DNA of 64,000 nt from Zeugodacus cucurbitae (taxonomy: Eukaryota; Arthropoda; Insecta; Diptera; Tephritidae), in NCBI RefSeq assembly GCF_028554725.1, contig NC_071671.1:57120501-57184500 (forward strand). The letters are read 5' to 3'. Shown here piece by piece: positions 49,451 to 60,910 of this stretch. Under the pieces are notes generated by a model. It did no database searches, was not told where the DNA came from, and saw nothing but the letters and a program-made list of their open reading frames with translations. Numbering within the stretch: the stretch's first letter is position 1; each line of letters opens with the position of its first letter. A program made the position numbers and the translations under genes.

Positions 49451-49877
49451 AAGCGGAGGATGAAGTCATATGTAGAAGTTCACGCAAGTGAGGAAGATTT
49501 CTGACTGTCATTCACTTGAGAGTGGCCAGTAACGATTCTTTTGCATGTGGCTCAAGCAGCTGGTAGCCAACAGACATCCGTTTGAAGGCGAGCTAAAGTG
49601 AGAAGGCGAATCCTGCTTATGTGGTTGTACGTAGGGTGTGGGACCCACTACATAAAAACGAATTACCAACGAGCTGGATGCTCCAGCTCTAAAAGTGATC
49701 GATGCAGTCACGCTGGTGGAAGCCGAGGAAGAGGGAGACCTTCACTCCGATGGAAGGACCTGGCTTCACTTGACATTACCAATTGGTGCCAAACTGCCAA
49801 AAAAAAGATGCGTGGCGCGCTGTTGTGGACTCGGCTAAAACCGCGTAAGCGTTGTCTACGCCAGTCAAGAAGAAGAA
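49451..49877 (+). mobile_element. Internally deleted RTE copy (427 bp), copy 3
   Basis: Its first about 220 bp match the 5' UTR of copy 2 (GGAGGATG, AGTCATATGTAGAAGTTCAC, GGGACCCAC), and its last about 200 bp match the ORF end and 3' tail (GGTGGAAGCCGAGGAAGAGG, ACCGCGTAAGCG, AAGAAGAAG). The body in between is missing. Nine-base direct repeats GGATCGTAG flank it at 49442-49450 and 49878-49886, so the short form itself was inserted. It is more diverged from copies 1 and 2 than they are from each other. The 113-codon frame at 49598-49939 is a by-product. Confidence 0.85.
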
Positions 49878-49886
49878 GGATCGTAG

Positions 49887-52800
49887 GATCTTCGCCGAAC
49901 TGTTTGCTCTTAGTAAGGTTTGGCTTAACACAACTGTAAGGGTCCTTATTGAATACTGTCCAATGGTAAGCTAAACATCCTGAGATGGAAGTAGAATCTA
50001 GTCTCTTTATTCTTCATATTGCAGATTTTGCTAGACTGAAGCTGAAACATTTCAGTAAGACTAACTGCAGCGAACCAGATGTATTGAGGCTATTGAAATT
50101 AGTCACCTCACCTAGACTTGTCGACTCTCTTGAGGGTCTTTGTTATGCATACTTAAATTTGCGACATTTGCGATTTGAGTTGTGAAATCTTTGTGCTTTT
50201 TAAACTAGCCTAAAGGTGAAATATGAAGAATTCCTATAATTCGTTCACCTGAAGTGTCTTTATATAACTATTTTCCATACTGTGCACTCATAACCTCACA
50301 TATGTATTTCTTATATAAAACATATTTTTTATGTACTTTAACAACTTGTATCCGCTACATAACGGTTTTGGTTAATTTCATTCAAAATACAAGCAGTATT
50401 TTTTAACAGAAAAACAAAAACAACTCTTGCGTTGATCGATGCCACAAATTTGCAACAAAACAGGCACAATTAATCCCATTAAAATTATCAGCGCTTAAAA
50501 GCTGACTAATTAATAAAAATCCATTCGGACAAAGATGATGATAAAGCGCAAAACAAAATGAAAGCAAACGAAGGCATATGTATGTATGAAAAAAGTCTAC
50601 ACTTTGGCTTGGACATTACGAGAGTTAATTGCATAATATCTAGCTGCAGCCTATGCAAACAACAACAACAACAACCACAGATCAATGTTACCAACAAAAA
50701 CAAATAAAGCTCCAACACGAGCTATGTCTTATCAACCACACTAGAGCTGGTTTGCTGAAGCCCCACCACCAATTCCAACAACAACAACAATAGCAACATG
50801 TTGCGCACATGTTAAGTGGCGCCGTTCGACACTTGACCAGCGACGCCTCGCCCGCAAGCCGGGAAACATGATCTCTTAAGTTTAAAATGTTTTAGTATTT
50901 GTTGTTGTTAAAGTTTTCTTATTATTTTTGTTGTTGTTGAAGTTTAATATTTGCATATTTCATGTTATTGCTGTTTACTGTTGTAAATTTAAATGTATCA
51001 ACATTAATACACAGTAACAACAACAAATAGCAACAACGCGCGCGCGTGTGCATAAAATGCAACACAACTACATTCGAAAAAATCAATAAAAAAACGAAAA
51101 AGTTTGAAAAGCGAAAAATCACAACAACAACAAAAGCAGAAAATCAAAAATGCAAAGCTGGCAAATGTAAAACGAAAATCCGCTCGGCGCCGGGCGTATT
51201 TATCACAGACACAGCGCAGCAAACAATAAAAACAAAAGCAAAAGCAAAAACATAATAACATACACGCAGTCAGTCGGCCGTCGGTCCACCGTAATTCCTG
51301 CTTGTCGTTTGGTCACCAAAAATGTCAACGACCAAGGCAACACAAACAACAACAAATGCAGTTGCTGCCCAACCTCCCTGGCCTACCAACTTCACCACTT
51401 TATTTTAAGCTGACATTGCCATTGCCGCATTTCACGAGCACACAACAACAACAACATACGATACATAATTGCTGTTGGTGGCGGCTGCAACAATTGCCGA
51501 TATTACGCCACATTGCGCATTCCATGCATAAATTTCCAATGTCAACGACGAAGGAGGCTGGCAATCAGCAAACGACGACGGCAAATCTATGGCGCATGCG
51601 TGAACGTGAATTGTACGCATGCGCAGTCACAGCCGCACTGTTGTTGCACTGAGTCACTCACTAAATCAGCAGTGATCGTCAAATGGCGAGCAAGTGAAGC
51701 TCAAGTGCAGCAGAGCGGCAGGCAGCATGTCAATTAAGCGATGGCGGCGCTGGTGGCGTGCTGCATGCATGTTGACAGTGAGACGCGACGCGGCTGCGCG
51801 CTATGACATTTTTATCACACGTCTGTGGGGACTAAAAGCACTAATAGTAATAGCAAGAAAAACAATAACAAGCAAGTAAAAAACCAACAACAACCATCAC
51901 AATATATATAAAATATTGACTATAATTTATGTTCGCACCGTCGACGTCGCTGCCGGTGCCGCCGCTGTACTATGTTGTTATCGGTGATTTTGTTTCGCGT
52001 CGTTTTGTTTTTGTTTTCTTTCATTTTCGCTTTTTCCCACATTTTTTCGTCGCATTTTTTATTGATTTGTTAACGCAATAAAATTGGTGTGCAACATACA
52101 CTCAACTACTCTCAACCTGACCAATCGATCATGTCGCCATATCAGCAAGTCGCGCTGCTGCTGATCACTGACTGACGATCACTTTCGTGTTTTCGTCTGT
52201 TGTCGTTTTCATTTTGTTCATGTCATACATTTCGAACACTTTCCTTTTATGGTTAAGTGCACAGATTTTCACAGATGAAATTAAGATGTCATAATTATGT
52301 TTCGACATTTTTTGTTTTTTTTTCCTTTTTTTGCATAAATTTATTGAGTTAGTGTGAATTTAAGTGAATAATTGGTGGCGACATTTTTGTTTGTTTTTGT
52401 TTTTGGAGAAGGTTAAAACCTGAAAAGTGTAAAGTTGTGGAAGAGTAAAGGCGATTTATTTTGCTTGATTCCCGTTAAAGGCGTAGTGGTTTGTCGCATA
52501 TATAATAAACTCAATTAACATAACTGTAATTTATAGTTGTTTCGAACTTGAGTTTTTATTTTTATTTTTTATTTTTTGAAAGATTTTCCAAGAAGAAGTG
52601 AAGGAAATGTGAACTTAAATATAAGCCAGAGACTTCGTAATGAAAAACAAATATTTAGTTAACTCAAAAGAACTATAATTTTCCAATACTAGATGCCCAA
52701 TCAATGATTATCGGCTTCATTGGTCGTTTTTTTTCTTCTTACTCTCCCTAAACAAAGAAAGCACGAGTCTTTCGGGTCTTAACTTAACTAATGATATTTC

Positions 52801-53102
52801 AAAACAAATTTACCCTTGTAGTAAATTTACTCGTAGCTCAACATATAATCACTCTGGAACAGAAAAATTCAGCTCTAGAGGACTAATTTTCAGCTAACTG
52901 CTCTCTAGACAAAGCCACACAGTGAAAATACCCATGGACGTTCTAATAAATGGTCCTTAGGAATATCGAGTGAAAAATGGTTAGGATATTACCTTAAGTT
53001 CTAAATTGGATTATTTGATTTAGTTGTGGAGACTAAGTTCCAAATAAGATCTCTCTAAGTGAACAAAACTAACAATTCGTAAGACTCAAATTATGCTCAT
53101 AT
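49887..53102. other. Unassigned DNA, CAA-rich in the middle
   Basis: It lies between RTE copies 3 and 2. The part 50640-51900 is rich in CAACAA on the plus strand and locally GC-richer; 51900-52250 resembles a fly promoter or 5' UTR region. Open frames of 60-116 codons there show no recognisable domain. It may hold an unrecognised first exon, but I see no decisive evidence. Confidence 0.35.
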
Positions 53103-53110
53103 ACTCGTCC

Positions 53111-56100
53111 TGGAGGATGGAGTCATATGTAGAAGTTCACGTAAGTGAGGAAAGTTTCTGACTGCCATTCACTTGGGAGTGGCCAGGAACGATTCTTTTA
53201 CATGTGGCTCAAGCAGCTCACAACTTCCGGTCTTAGACCAAGTATCCTCTGGGTAGCCAACAGACATCCGTCTGGAAGCGAGCTAAAGTGAGAAGGCGAA
53301 TCCCGCTTATGCGGTTGTGCGTAGGGCTTGGGACCCACCACATAAAAACGAATAACCAGTGAATAAGAAACACAGGCCTCGGATGAGAAACCCCCCTTTT
53401 GATGACGACCACGGCAAACGTATAAAGGACTATGATTTAAGGGCATGCACCTGGAATGTCCGGACCCTTAATTGGGAAGGTGCCTCTGCCCAGCTGGTTG
53501 ATGTCCTCGTAAGAGTAAAGGCTGACATCACCGCAATCCAAGAAATGCGATGGACGGGACAAGGACGGAAGAAGGTGGGTCCTTGTGACATCTACTACAG
53601 CGGCCATATAAAGGAGCGCAAATTCGGTGTGGGATTCGTGGTGGGAGAGAGACTCCGTCGTCGAGTCCTGGCATTCACCCCGGTGGATGAACGTCTAGCC
53701 ACAATCCGCATCAAAGCGAGGTTCTTCAACATATCGCTGATTTGCGCCCACGCCCCGACGGAAGAGAAGGACGAAGTGACCAAAGATACCTTCTATGAGC
53801 GCCTAGAACGTACCTATGAGCGCTGCCCCCGCCACGATGTCAAAATCGTGCTTGGCGATTTCAACGCTAGGGTGGGTAAAGAAGGTGTCTTTGGCACAAC
53901 AGTCGGAAAATTCAGCCTCCATGACGAAACATCACCAAACGGTCTGAGGCTGATCGACTTCGCCGGGGCCCGAAATATGGTCATCTGTAGCACTAGATTC
54001 CAGCATAAGAAAATCCATCAAGCTACTTGGCTGTCCCCGGATCGAATCACTCGCAACCAGATCGATCATGTTGTGATAGATGGACGACATGTCTCCAGTG
54101 TTTTTGATGTGCGTACGCTTCGTGGTCCCAACATCGACTCAGACCACTATCTTGTAGCAGCTAAGATACGCACCCGCCTCTGTGTAGAAAAGCGCACACG
54201 TCAACAAACACAAGGAAGGTTCGACATCGAGAAGCTGCAATCACAACCGACAGCCGAACGATTTTCTACTCGACTTGCACTCCTGCTCTCTGAGAGCACT
54301 CATCAGCATCTCGGTATAAGGGAGCTGTGGGACGGCATATCAAACTCCTTACGTACAGCTGCAACCGAAACCATTGGCTTTCGGAAAAGCCAAAAAAACA
54401 GCTGGTATGATGAGGATTGTCGTCTCGCAGTGGAGAGAAAACAGACTGCCTACCTCGCAATGTTGCGATCGACCGCAACACGAGCGGGATGGGAAAGATA
54501 CCGAGAGCTGAAGAGGGAAGCGAGACGCATTTGCAGAAAAAGAAAGAAAGAGGCAGAAATGCGTGAGTATGAAGAGCTTGACAAGCTGGCCGACAGGGGT
54601 AATGCTCGAAAATTTTACGAAAAGATCCGGCGACTAACTGAAGGTTTCAAGACCGGAGCACACTCCTGTAGGACCCCCAGCGGTGATCTAGTGGTTGATG
54701 ACCAGAGTATACTGTGTTTGTGGAGGGAACACTTCTCCAGCCTGCTGAATGGCAGTGAAAGTACAACACCAGGAGATGGCGAACCCGATTCCCCAATCGA
54801 CGACGATGGAACAGATGTTCCATTGCCCGACCGTGAAGAAATTAGAATAGCAATTACCCGCTTGAAGAACAACAAGGCGGCGGGGGCCGATGGATTGCCG
54901 GCCGAGCTATTCAAATACGGCGGCGAAGAGCTGATAAGGTGCATGCATCAGCTTCTTTGCGAAATATGGTCGGAAGAAAGCATGCCCGACGATTGGAATC
55001 TCAGTGTACTCTGCCCAATCCACAAAAAGGGAGACCCCACAATCTGCGCCAACTATCGTGGGATAAGCCTCCTTAACATCGCTTATAAGGTTCTATCGAG
55101 CGTACTGTGTGAAAGACTAAAGCCCACCGTCAACAAACTGATTGGACCTTATCAGTGTGGCTTTAGACCTGGAAAATCAACAACTGACCAGATATTCACC
55201 ATGCGCCAAATCTTGGAGAAGACCCGTGAAAAAAGGATCGACACACACCATCTATTTGTCGACTTTAAAGCTGCTTTCGACAGCACGAAAAGGAGCTGCC
55301 TTTATGCCGCGATGTCTGAATTTGGTATCCCCGCAAAACTAATACGGCTGTGTAAGTTGACGTTGAGCAACACCAAAAGCTCCGTCAGGATCGGGAAGGA
55401 CCTCTCCGAGCCGTTCGATACCAAACGAGGTTTCAGACAAGGTGACTCGCTATCGTGCGACTTCTTTAACTTGATGCTGGAGAAAATTATAAGAGCTGCA
55501 GAGCTAAATAGAGAAGGTACAATCTTCTACAAGAGTGTACAGCTCCTGGCGTACGCCGATGATATTGATATCATCGGAAACAACACCCGCGCCGTTAGTT
55601 CTGCTTTTTCCCGCCTGGATAAGGAAGCGAAGCGAATGGGTCTGGTGGTGAACGAGGACAAGACGAAATATCTCCTGTCATCAAACAAACAGTCAGCGCA
55701 TTCGCGTCTTGGCTCCCACGTCACTGTTGACAGTCATAACTTTGAAGTTGTAGATAATTACCTAGGAACCAACATTAACACCGATAATAATGTCAGCCTT
55801 GAAATCCAACGCAGAATCACTCTTGCCAACAGGTGCTACTATGGACTGAGTAGGCAATTGAAAAGTAAAGTCCTCTCTCGACGAACAAAAACTAAACTCT
55901 ACAAGTCCCTCATCATTCCCGTCCTACTTTATGGAGCAGAAGCGTGGACGGTGTCAACATCCGATGAGACGGCACTAGGAGTTTTCGAGAGAAAGGTTTT
56001 GCGGAAGATTTACGGTCCCTTAAACATTGGCAACGGCGAATACCGCAGAAGATGGAATGATGAGCTGTATGTGTTGTTCGACGACATAGACATAGTCCAG

Positions 56101-56374
56101 CGAATAAAAAGACAGCGGCTACGCTGGCTGGGTCATGTTGTTCGAATGGATGAAATTGCCCCAGCTCTGAAAGTTTTCGATGCAGTACCCGCTGGTGGAA
56201 GCCGAGGAAGAGGGAGACCTCCACTCCGGTGGAAGGACCAGGTGGAGAAGGACCTGTCTTCACTTGGTATTACCAATTGGCGCCAAACCGCCAAAAGGAG
56301 AGATGCGTGGCGCACTGTTGTGGACTCGGCTATAACCGCGTAAGCGGTTTCTACGCCAGTTAAGAAGAAGAAGA
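53111..56374 (+). mobile_element. RTE-type LINE, copy 2, full length
   Basis: It is flanked by 8-base direct repeats ACTCGTCC at 53103-53110 and 56375-56382. The order is 5' UTR (53111-53358), one ORF, a very short 3' UTR with ACCGCGTAAGCGGTTTCTAC, and an (AAG)n tail. The 5' end agrees with copy 3, so about 3.26 kb is probably the full element length. Confidence 0.9.
53359..56343 (+). CDS. RTE endonuclease-reverse transcriptase polyprotein
   Basis: A single open frame of 994 codons (GTG at 53359; first ATG at 53383, giving 986 residues). The N-terminal EEP endonuclease nicks target DNA: N33 (TWNVRTL), E62 (AIQEMRW), GDFN at 166-169, SDH at 261-263. The middle is a reverse transcriptase that copies the RNA onto the nicked target: GFRPGKSTTDQ, FVDFKAAFD, GFRQGDSLSC and the catalytic YADD at about 732-735. 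The C-terminal RGRGRPPLRWKDQVEKDL region is usual in insect RTE proteins; there is no RNase H. Compared with copy 1 there is a 6-base in-frame deletion (DNYLGT instead of DNFVYLGT), about 60 residues after the YADD box, which may weaken activity. Much more GC-rich than its surroundings. Confidence 0.9.
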   Translation: MNKKHRPRMRNPPFDDDHGKRIKDYDLRACTWNVRTLNWEGASAQLVDVLVRVKADITAIQEMRWTGQGRKKVGPCDIYYSGHIKERKFGVGFVVGERLRRRVLAFTPVDERLATIRIKARFFNISLICAHAPTEEKDEVTKDTFYERLERTYERCPRHDVKIVLGDFNARVGKEGVFGTTVGKFSLHDETSPNGLRLIDFAGARNMVICSTRFQHKKIHQATWLSPDRITRNQIDHVVIDGRHVSSVFDVRTLRGPNIDSDHYLVAAKIRTRLCVEKRTRQQTQGRFDIEKLQSQPTAERFSTRLALLLSESTHQHLGIRELWDGISNSLRTAATETIGFRKSQKNSWYDEDCRLAVERKQTAYLAMLRSTATRAGWERYRELKREARRICRKRKKEAEMREYEELDKLADRGNARKFYEKIRRLTEGFKTGAHSCRTPSGDLVVDDQSILCLWREHFSSLLNGSESTTPGDGEPDSPIDDDGTDVPLPDREEIRIAITRLKNNKAAGADGLPAELFKYGGEELIRCMHQLLCEIWSEESMPDDWNLSVLCPIHKKGDPTICANYRGISLLNIAYKVLSSVLCERLKPTVNKLIGPYQCGFRPGKSTTDQIFTMRQILEKTREKRIDTHHLFVDFKAAFDSTKRSCLYAAMSEFGIPAKLIRLCKLTLSNTKSSVRIGKDLSEPFDTKRGFRQGDSLSCDFFNLMLEKIIRAAELNREGTIFYKSVQLLAYADDIDIIGNNTRAVSSAFSRLDKEAKRMGLVVNEDKTKYLLSSNKQSAHSRLGSHVTVDSHNFEVVDNYLGTNINTDNNVSLEIQRRITLANRCYYGLSRQLKSKVLSRRTKTKLYKSLIIPVLLYGAEAWTVSTSDETALGVFERKVLRKIYGPLNIGNGEYRRRWNDELYVLFDDIDIVQRIKRQRLRWLGHVVRMDEIAPALKVFDAVPAGGSRGRGRPPLRWKDQVEKDLSSLGITNWRQTAKRRDAWRTVVDSAITA

Positions 56375-56559
56375 ACTCGTCCAAAATATTATTACAAAAA
56401 ATGTAAATGTACTTTAAAGTATTTTTTAATCCCCCTATAATATCAATTTATGTAAAAAAGTAATCTAAAACACTAAGCCTACCAGAAGAAATCTACTCTG
56501 GATAATGAAGTTCTAACAAACTACTAATTTTACTTGATATTCTTCCAGAGTTGGACTTC

Positions 56560-57200
56560 AAAAGTCACTTCCAGGTGAGGATACCCTCTAGAGGAGAATG
56601 GAGAAGGGGCATAATAGGCGAGGAAGATATTATCTCAGTCTAGACATTTCCCCTCTCTATCCGTCTACCGAACTCGGCTAGCATCTTCCAAGCGGAAGTA
56701 CTGGGCATAGAGAAGGCCAGTGAAGTGCTATTGCATAACTACAAGAGTATACATAAAGCAACAGTTATGGCCAGAATATGCCAAGAAAATAACTAGACAT
56801 TTATTATATTGGTCCATGAAAAGTATATTCAGACTTATTGCTACTATAACAGGGCATTGGCCATTTGGAGATTATGCGATGAACATGGTTATGCCATACA
56901 ATAACACATGCCGTGGCTGCGAATTAGTAGGGAATAAGGAAACAATTTTCAATTTTCTCTGTGAATGCTCAGCCCTATCGCAGATAAGACATAGAGCACT
57001 TGGAATCCATCAGGTATCAAACCTTGAATGAATGTCTACAAAAAGCATGTGGAATACCAGTAGCTTCATCGAAAACACAAAATGGTTTGAACGTACAGAT
57101 GAAACGTGATAGCAGTAATAAAAAGGTCTACGATTAGAGCATCTAAATGGCACAGCTAGTGCTAATTGTGCCCGAAATAAAACAGTGCCGCACTCCTACC
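56560..57200 (+). pseudogene. Decayed RNase H-bearing non-LTR retrotransposon, C-terminal part
   Basis: Three-frame reading gives SIRLPNSASIFQAEVLGIEK (RNase H-like, about 56655-56720) and, in another frame at 56740-57031, LLYWSMKSIFRLIATITGHW followed by NTCRGCELVGNKETIFNFLC, the cysteine/histidine tail found after RNase H in I/R1/LOA/Jockey-type LINEs. The frame is shifted and broken by stops. The plus-strand end near CTACCTACCTAACTACTC looks like the 3' end. Confidence 0.6.
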
Positions 57201-57462
57201 TACCTAACTACTCACTTGACAAACAAAATTAACACTCTGTAAATCTCTCATCACGTCCATTATGGTATATGAAAGAAAGTGTTACAAATGTCGGGTGAAA
57301 AGTGTGTAAGGCTTGAACTTGAGTTCCAAGTTCGAATTTCGCATTAGTATTTCCCTGCAATTTTCTTTATCAGCGTGCCAGTTCTTTAGGTTTTAAGCCA
57401 ATCATAAAATTACTTTGAAGTATTATTATTTTTATAATCTTATCTCAAATCAAAACAAATTG

Positions 57463-57632
57463 AACATTGATAATACAAATGACCAATAAAAAATAACAAA
57501 AATAACAGCTGATAATATATCTCATGCTATAAATTACCCTGAAACTAAACATTGATAATACAAATGACCAATAAAAAATAACAAAAATAACAGCTGATAA
57601 TATATCTCATGCTATAAATTACCCTGAAACTA
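57463..57632. repeat. 85-bp tandem duplication
   Basis: 57463-57547 and 57548-57632 are identical as far as I can read (AACATTGATAATACAAATGA ... ACCCTGAAACT). Non-coding, AT-rich. Confidence 0.85.
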
Positions 57633-60378
57633 ATATTCTCGTCGGCTTTATCTTAAGAAGAAGCAAATGAAATCAATCCTCAAATAAGGAATATGTATTT
57701 TTATTGCGAAATTTATTGTACATTGTTACAGACCAAATATTAAGTCACTTTAAATAATTCACAAACCAAAAATATATGAAAAATTTTGTAATTTAAAATG
57801 CCCACAGGCCTACAGAGCAAAATTGTGCAGACATGAACGCTTAAAATTCCGCAAATATTTGCGCAAAACTTTCGATTGCGTGCGAAAAGCAAATTTGCGT
57901 TGCTGTTGTGCGAAGAAAAAATTCCACAATTTTGTAAATATTTAATACAATTGTAATATTATATGTAAGTAGGTAAAAAAATTATGTTTTCGGTAGAAAT
58001 CTAGCGTGTAAATCTTGAATCTTTAAAGGAAGCGGTGTTGTTAAGTAATTTTAAAGAAATTCAAAAAGTTTGTGTATGCTTGATGCTTGAATACAATATT
58101 GTAATTTTCCATGTTCAGAAAATATTTGTATTTAGTTGCAAAACAGTATTCTTCATGAGGGTGGTGTGAAATATACTAGCCGACTTCGATTTTTTATTAT
58201 GGACGAATCGAATAAGCCACTGGTATAAATTGGCATAATGGAAGAGCGATAGAATGGCAAACAGCATATTAATTCTTGTTATAAGGTATGCAAGGCCTTA
58301 CAAAACAGTTTGACATCTCACTTCCACTATTTTATACCCTAAAATAGCTCGATGTTAATACAATCCATAATTAACTACTAAGAAGGACTATTATGGATAT
58401 CGAACGTATAGAACGAATCAGATTTGCCTAGTAAATCATGATTCTCAAACCTTGGACAATGAAAAAGAGAATCTCTCATGATACATCTGTAGATCTTTAA
58501 AGTTGTCTATTCCCAGACTTTACCAAAAATATATAGTAAATTGGTGGTATATGAAAAATCAAGGAAAGGAACTTTTTGTGCAGAATTTAGACATCTTCTG
58601 CTTTCCTTTTGCTTTCATATATGTACTTGTGTGAATATTTCAGTTTGTCTGTCTCATTTTTGGCAGCTTCAGCAATGCGAAGAGATCAGCAGAAAATTAC
58701 CTGCCAAGTCTCGAACAGACATGTCAAGATGAGATACCCCGCCATGTTACAGGTTAAAAACGCATTTATTTTTACGACTTTTTATTGTACAATTTTATTG
58801 TAGTCTTTAAAGTCACTTGTTTTTTGTTTCTCTTTTACACGACACATTTTAATAAGCACATCCGCTTGGGGAAACTTCTTCATTTTCGGCGTGTTCGACT
58901 ACTTCAGTTTCCTCGTACGGTCAGCTGCGGTCGCGTGTTTCTCACTTTCGTCTGCTACCATTTTTTGTTGACGGTGTTGCACTTCAGTCTACACGCATTT
59001 TTATGACGTTTTGCGGCTGCGTTTCGCTGTCAGCGGAACTTCTTTTCTCAGCAGCTGTTGTGTGTTGCTTTTGTTGTATTTACGTGCGTTGTTGTCACTG
59101 TGACGTGTTGGAGATGTCGGTGGCGGAGTGTTTTGAACATTTTGTAGCTTTTACCTGTGCAGCTCCGGCTACCGTTTCATATTCCATCCGGTTAATCGTA
59201 CAAATGTTGTCTGCGTTGCGTCGCGTTGCTAAAAATAGCCACGCTACCGAAAATACATTTCGTTATTTAATTATTTTTCTTTTCGAGTTAATTTTATGGC
59301 TTTATGCATTTCGTATGCATTTGGTAAGCGTGTTGTTGTTTTTGTTTTGTATTGGTTTTTTGGCTTCTCAAACGGCTTCCCAGCAGCTGCCAGTCAATGT
59401 GGCGTTTCGTCAGTAAAAGTGAAATTGTAAGGTGATAACGCGAAGACGAGGTCAGCACGCGGTTAGGAAGCGAATTGTTGGCCAGCATGTGCTGTGAGAT
59501 AACTTGGAAATACAAATATATGCTTATGGATATATTTATATGCAAATTGGGAATATGAAAATAAAAGTGTCTACAAGTCTGAGCGTAAATATACAGATGA
59601 TTGTTAAAATAAAACAACCTGAAGAACCAGTCTGTTTCAGAGAATCTGTAAAAATTTTGATTTATGATATTTGGACACCAAGAAAACATCGCTGGATTAT
59701 ATAGTTTCATTCATATCAATTCAACTCAATCTGGATTTATATTGAATCTTACAAAAAGAGCTAATATCATATTCGCTCTTACATACTTATGAATGCCTAG
59801 GTCCCATGCTATTGAATAAGAACCCAAGACTGGTTTGGTATCCGTCTTAATAATAATTCTTAATAGTTATTTGCATGTTATCACATTTGTACCTAACAAC
59901 GTCAGAACATAGCTCCCAAATGAAAAAAGAGAGACAGTGTTATTGGCTGAACCTGGAGCTCAGAGATTCTAGTATCAAAAAATTGTTCTAAATAATCTTA
60001 AAGTGAGCTATGAAAAAACTCTCAAAGTACAAAATGTTCTATATCTTTATGCTCTCATCCCCCCTTCATAAAGATTATAGTGACCTATAGTAAATTACCG
60101 GACTGGATATAGAAAACTGGTCACACCAAATCAATACCTTCTGAAAAGCAAAGTGAAATTTATAAAATCTTAGGATTACTGGTGGTTCCATAGTGAAAGT
60201 TTCTCCAAAGTCCACTTATGTTGAGCAGACAGTGTTTCATATAACTTTTTGAACTGATGACAGAAAAAATTTCATGTTTTGCCTGTGACTTGAGAAACCT
60301 ATCTACCAGTTACCTTTAAATGAAGATGATGGCTAGATAAGTTTATATTAAATTTTATATTGCATTTTAGGAACATTC
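57633..60378. other. Unassigned DNA
   Basis: No supported gene. The stretch 58850-59420 is less AT-rich and is open on the plus strand for 137 codons (59003-59416), but its cysteine/phenylalanine-rich composition is not protein-like. Read on the minus strand it is CAA-rich and resembles a fly 5' UTR, so it could belong to an upstream exon of the minus-strand gene. Confidence 0.35.
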
Positions 60379-60381
60379 TTA

Positions 60382-60752
60382 TAGTGTTTTTAGACAGTTA
60401 AATTAATTCACTAATTAAAATTTTTATTGAGAAACTCATTTTCGCCTTTCACACTGCCGGCTACTCGATAACTGATCAACTGTTATAAATTTTTGTTTTT
60501 GCTTTTCATAAGAAGTTGGTAAGTTACATCAGCTAATTCATATCCTTTAGCAGCGACATCTACCGTAGCCTTTTTTATCAAAAAAATCAGCCAATCGCAG
60601 ACAGAAGACCGTTGCATTTGATTTTCAAGTCGACTAAAATTCAATTAAAAATAAATTTATATATTATTTTGTATGGTAAATCGATCTTTATTAGCGTTTT
60701 AATCGAGCAGAGACCGGTTAATTGATCAATTAACTTCTGTCTAAAAACGCTA
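60382..60752 (+). mobile_element. TTA-flanked MITE, family A, copy 4
   Basis: The termini are TAGTGTTTTTAGACAG and CTGTCTAAAAACGCTA, flanked by TTA at 60379-60381 and 60753-60755. It is full length (371 bp) and collinear with copy 2. Confidence 0.8.
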
Positions 60753-60910
60753 TTAAACTACTAAGGATAGACGAAGAGATGAATCAAGAATTAAAGTCCT
60801 GTTTCTTGGACATTTCTATTGAGGTTGAAAAGAGATAACGTGATTTACTTCGTAAGGAAAAAAGTTTCTGAACTAAACATCCAAAAGCTGAACCGCAAAA
60901 ATACTAAAAA

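Noticed and set aside
51302..51652. 116-codon plus-strand frame rich in Gln and His
   Set aside because: A translation of CAACAA and CAGCAA simple sequence; no domain, no splice support.
59003..59416. 137-codon plus-strand open frame with hydrophobic stretches
   Set aside because: Its Cys/Phe/Leu-rich composition comes from CAA/AAAC-rich DNA read backwards. No signal-peptide-plus-domain pattern or known motif; the minus strand looks more like a 5' UTR.
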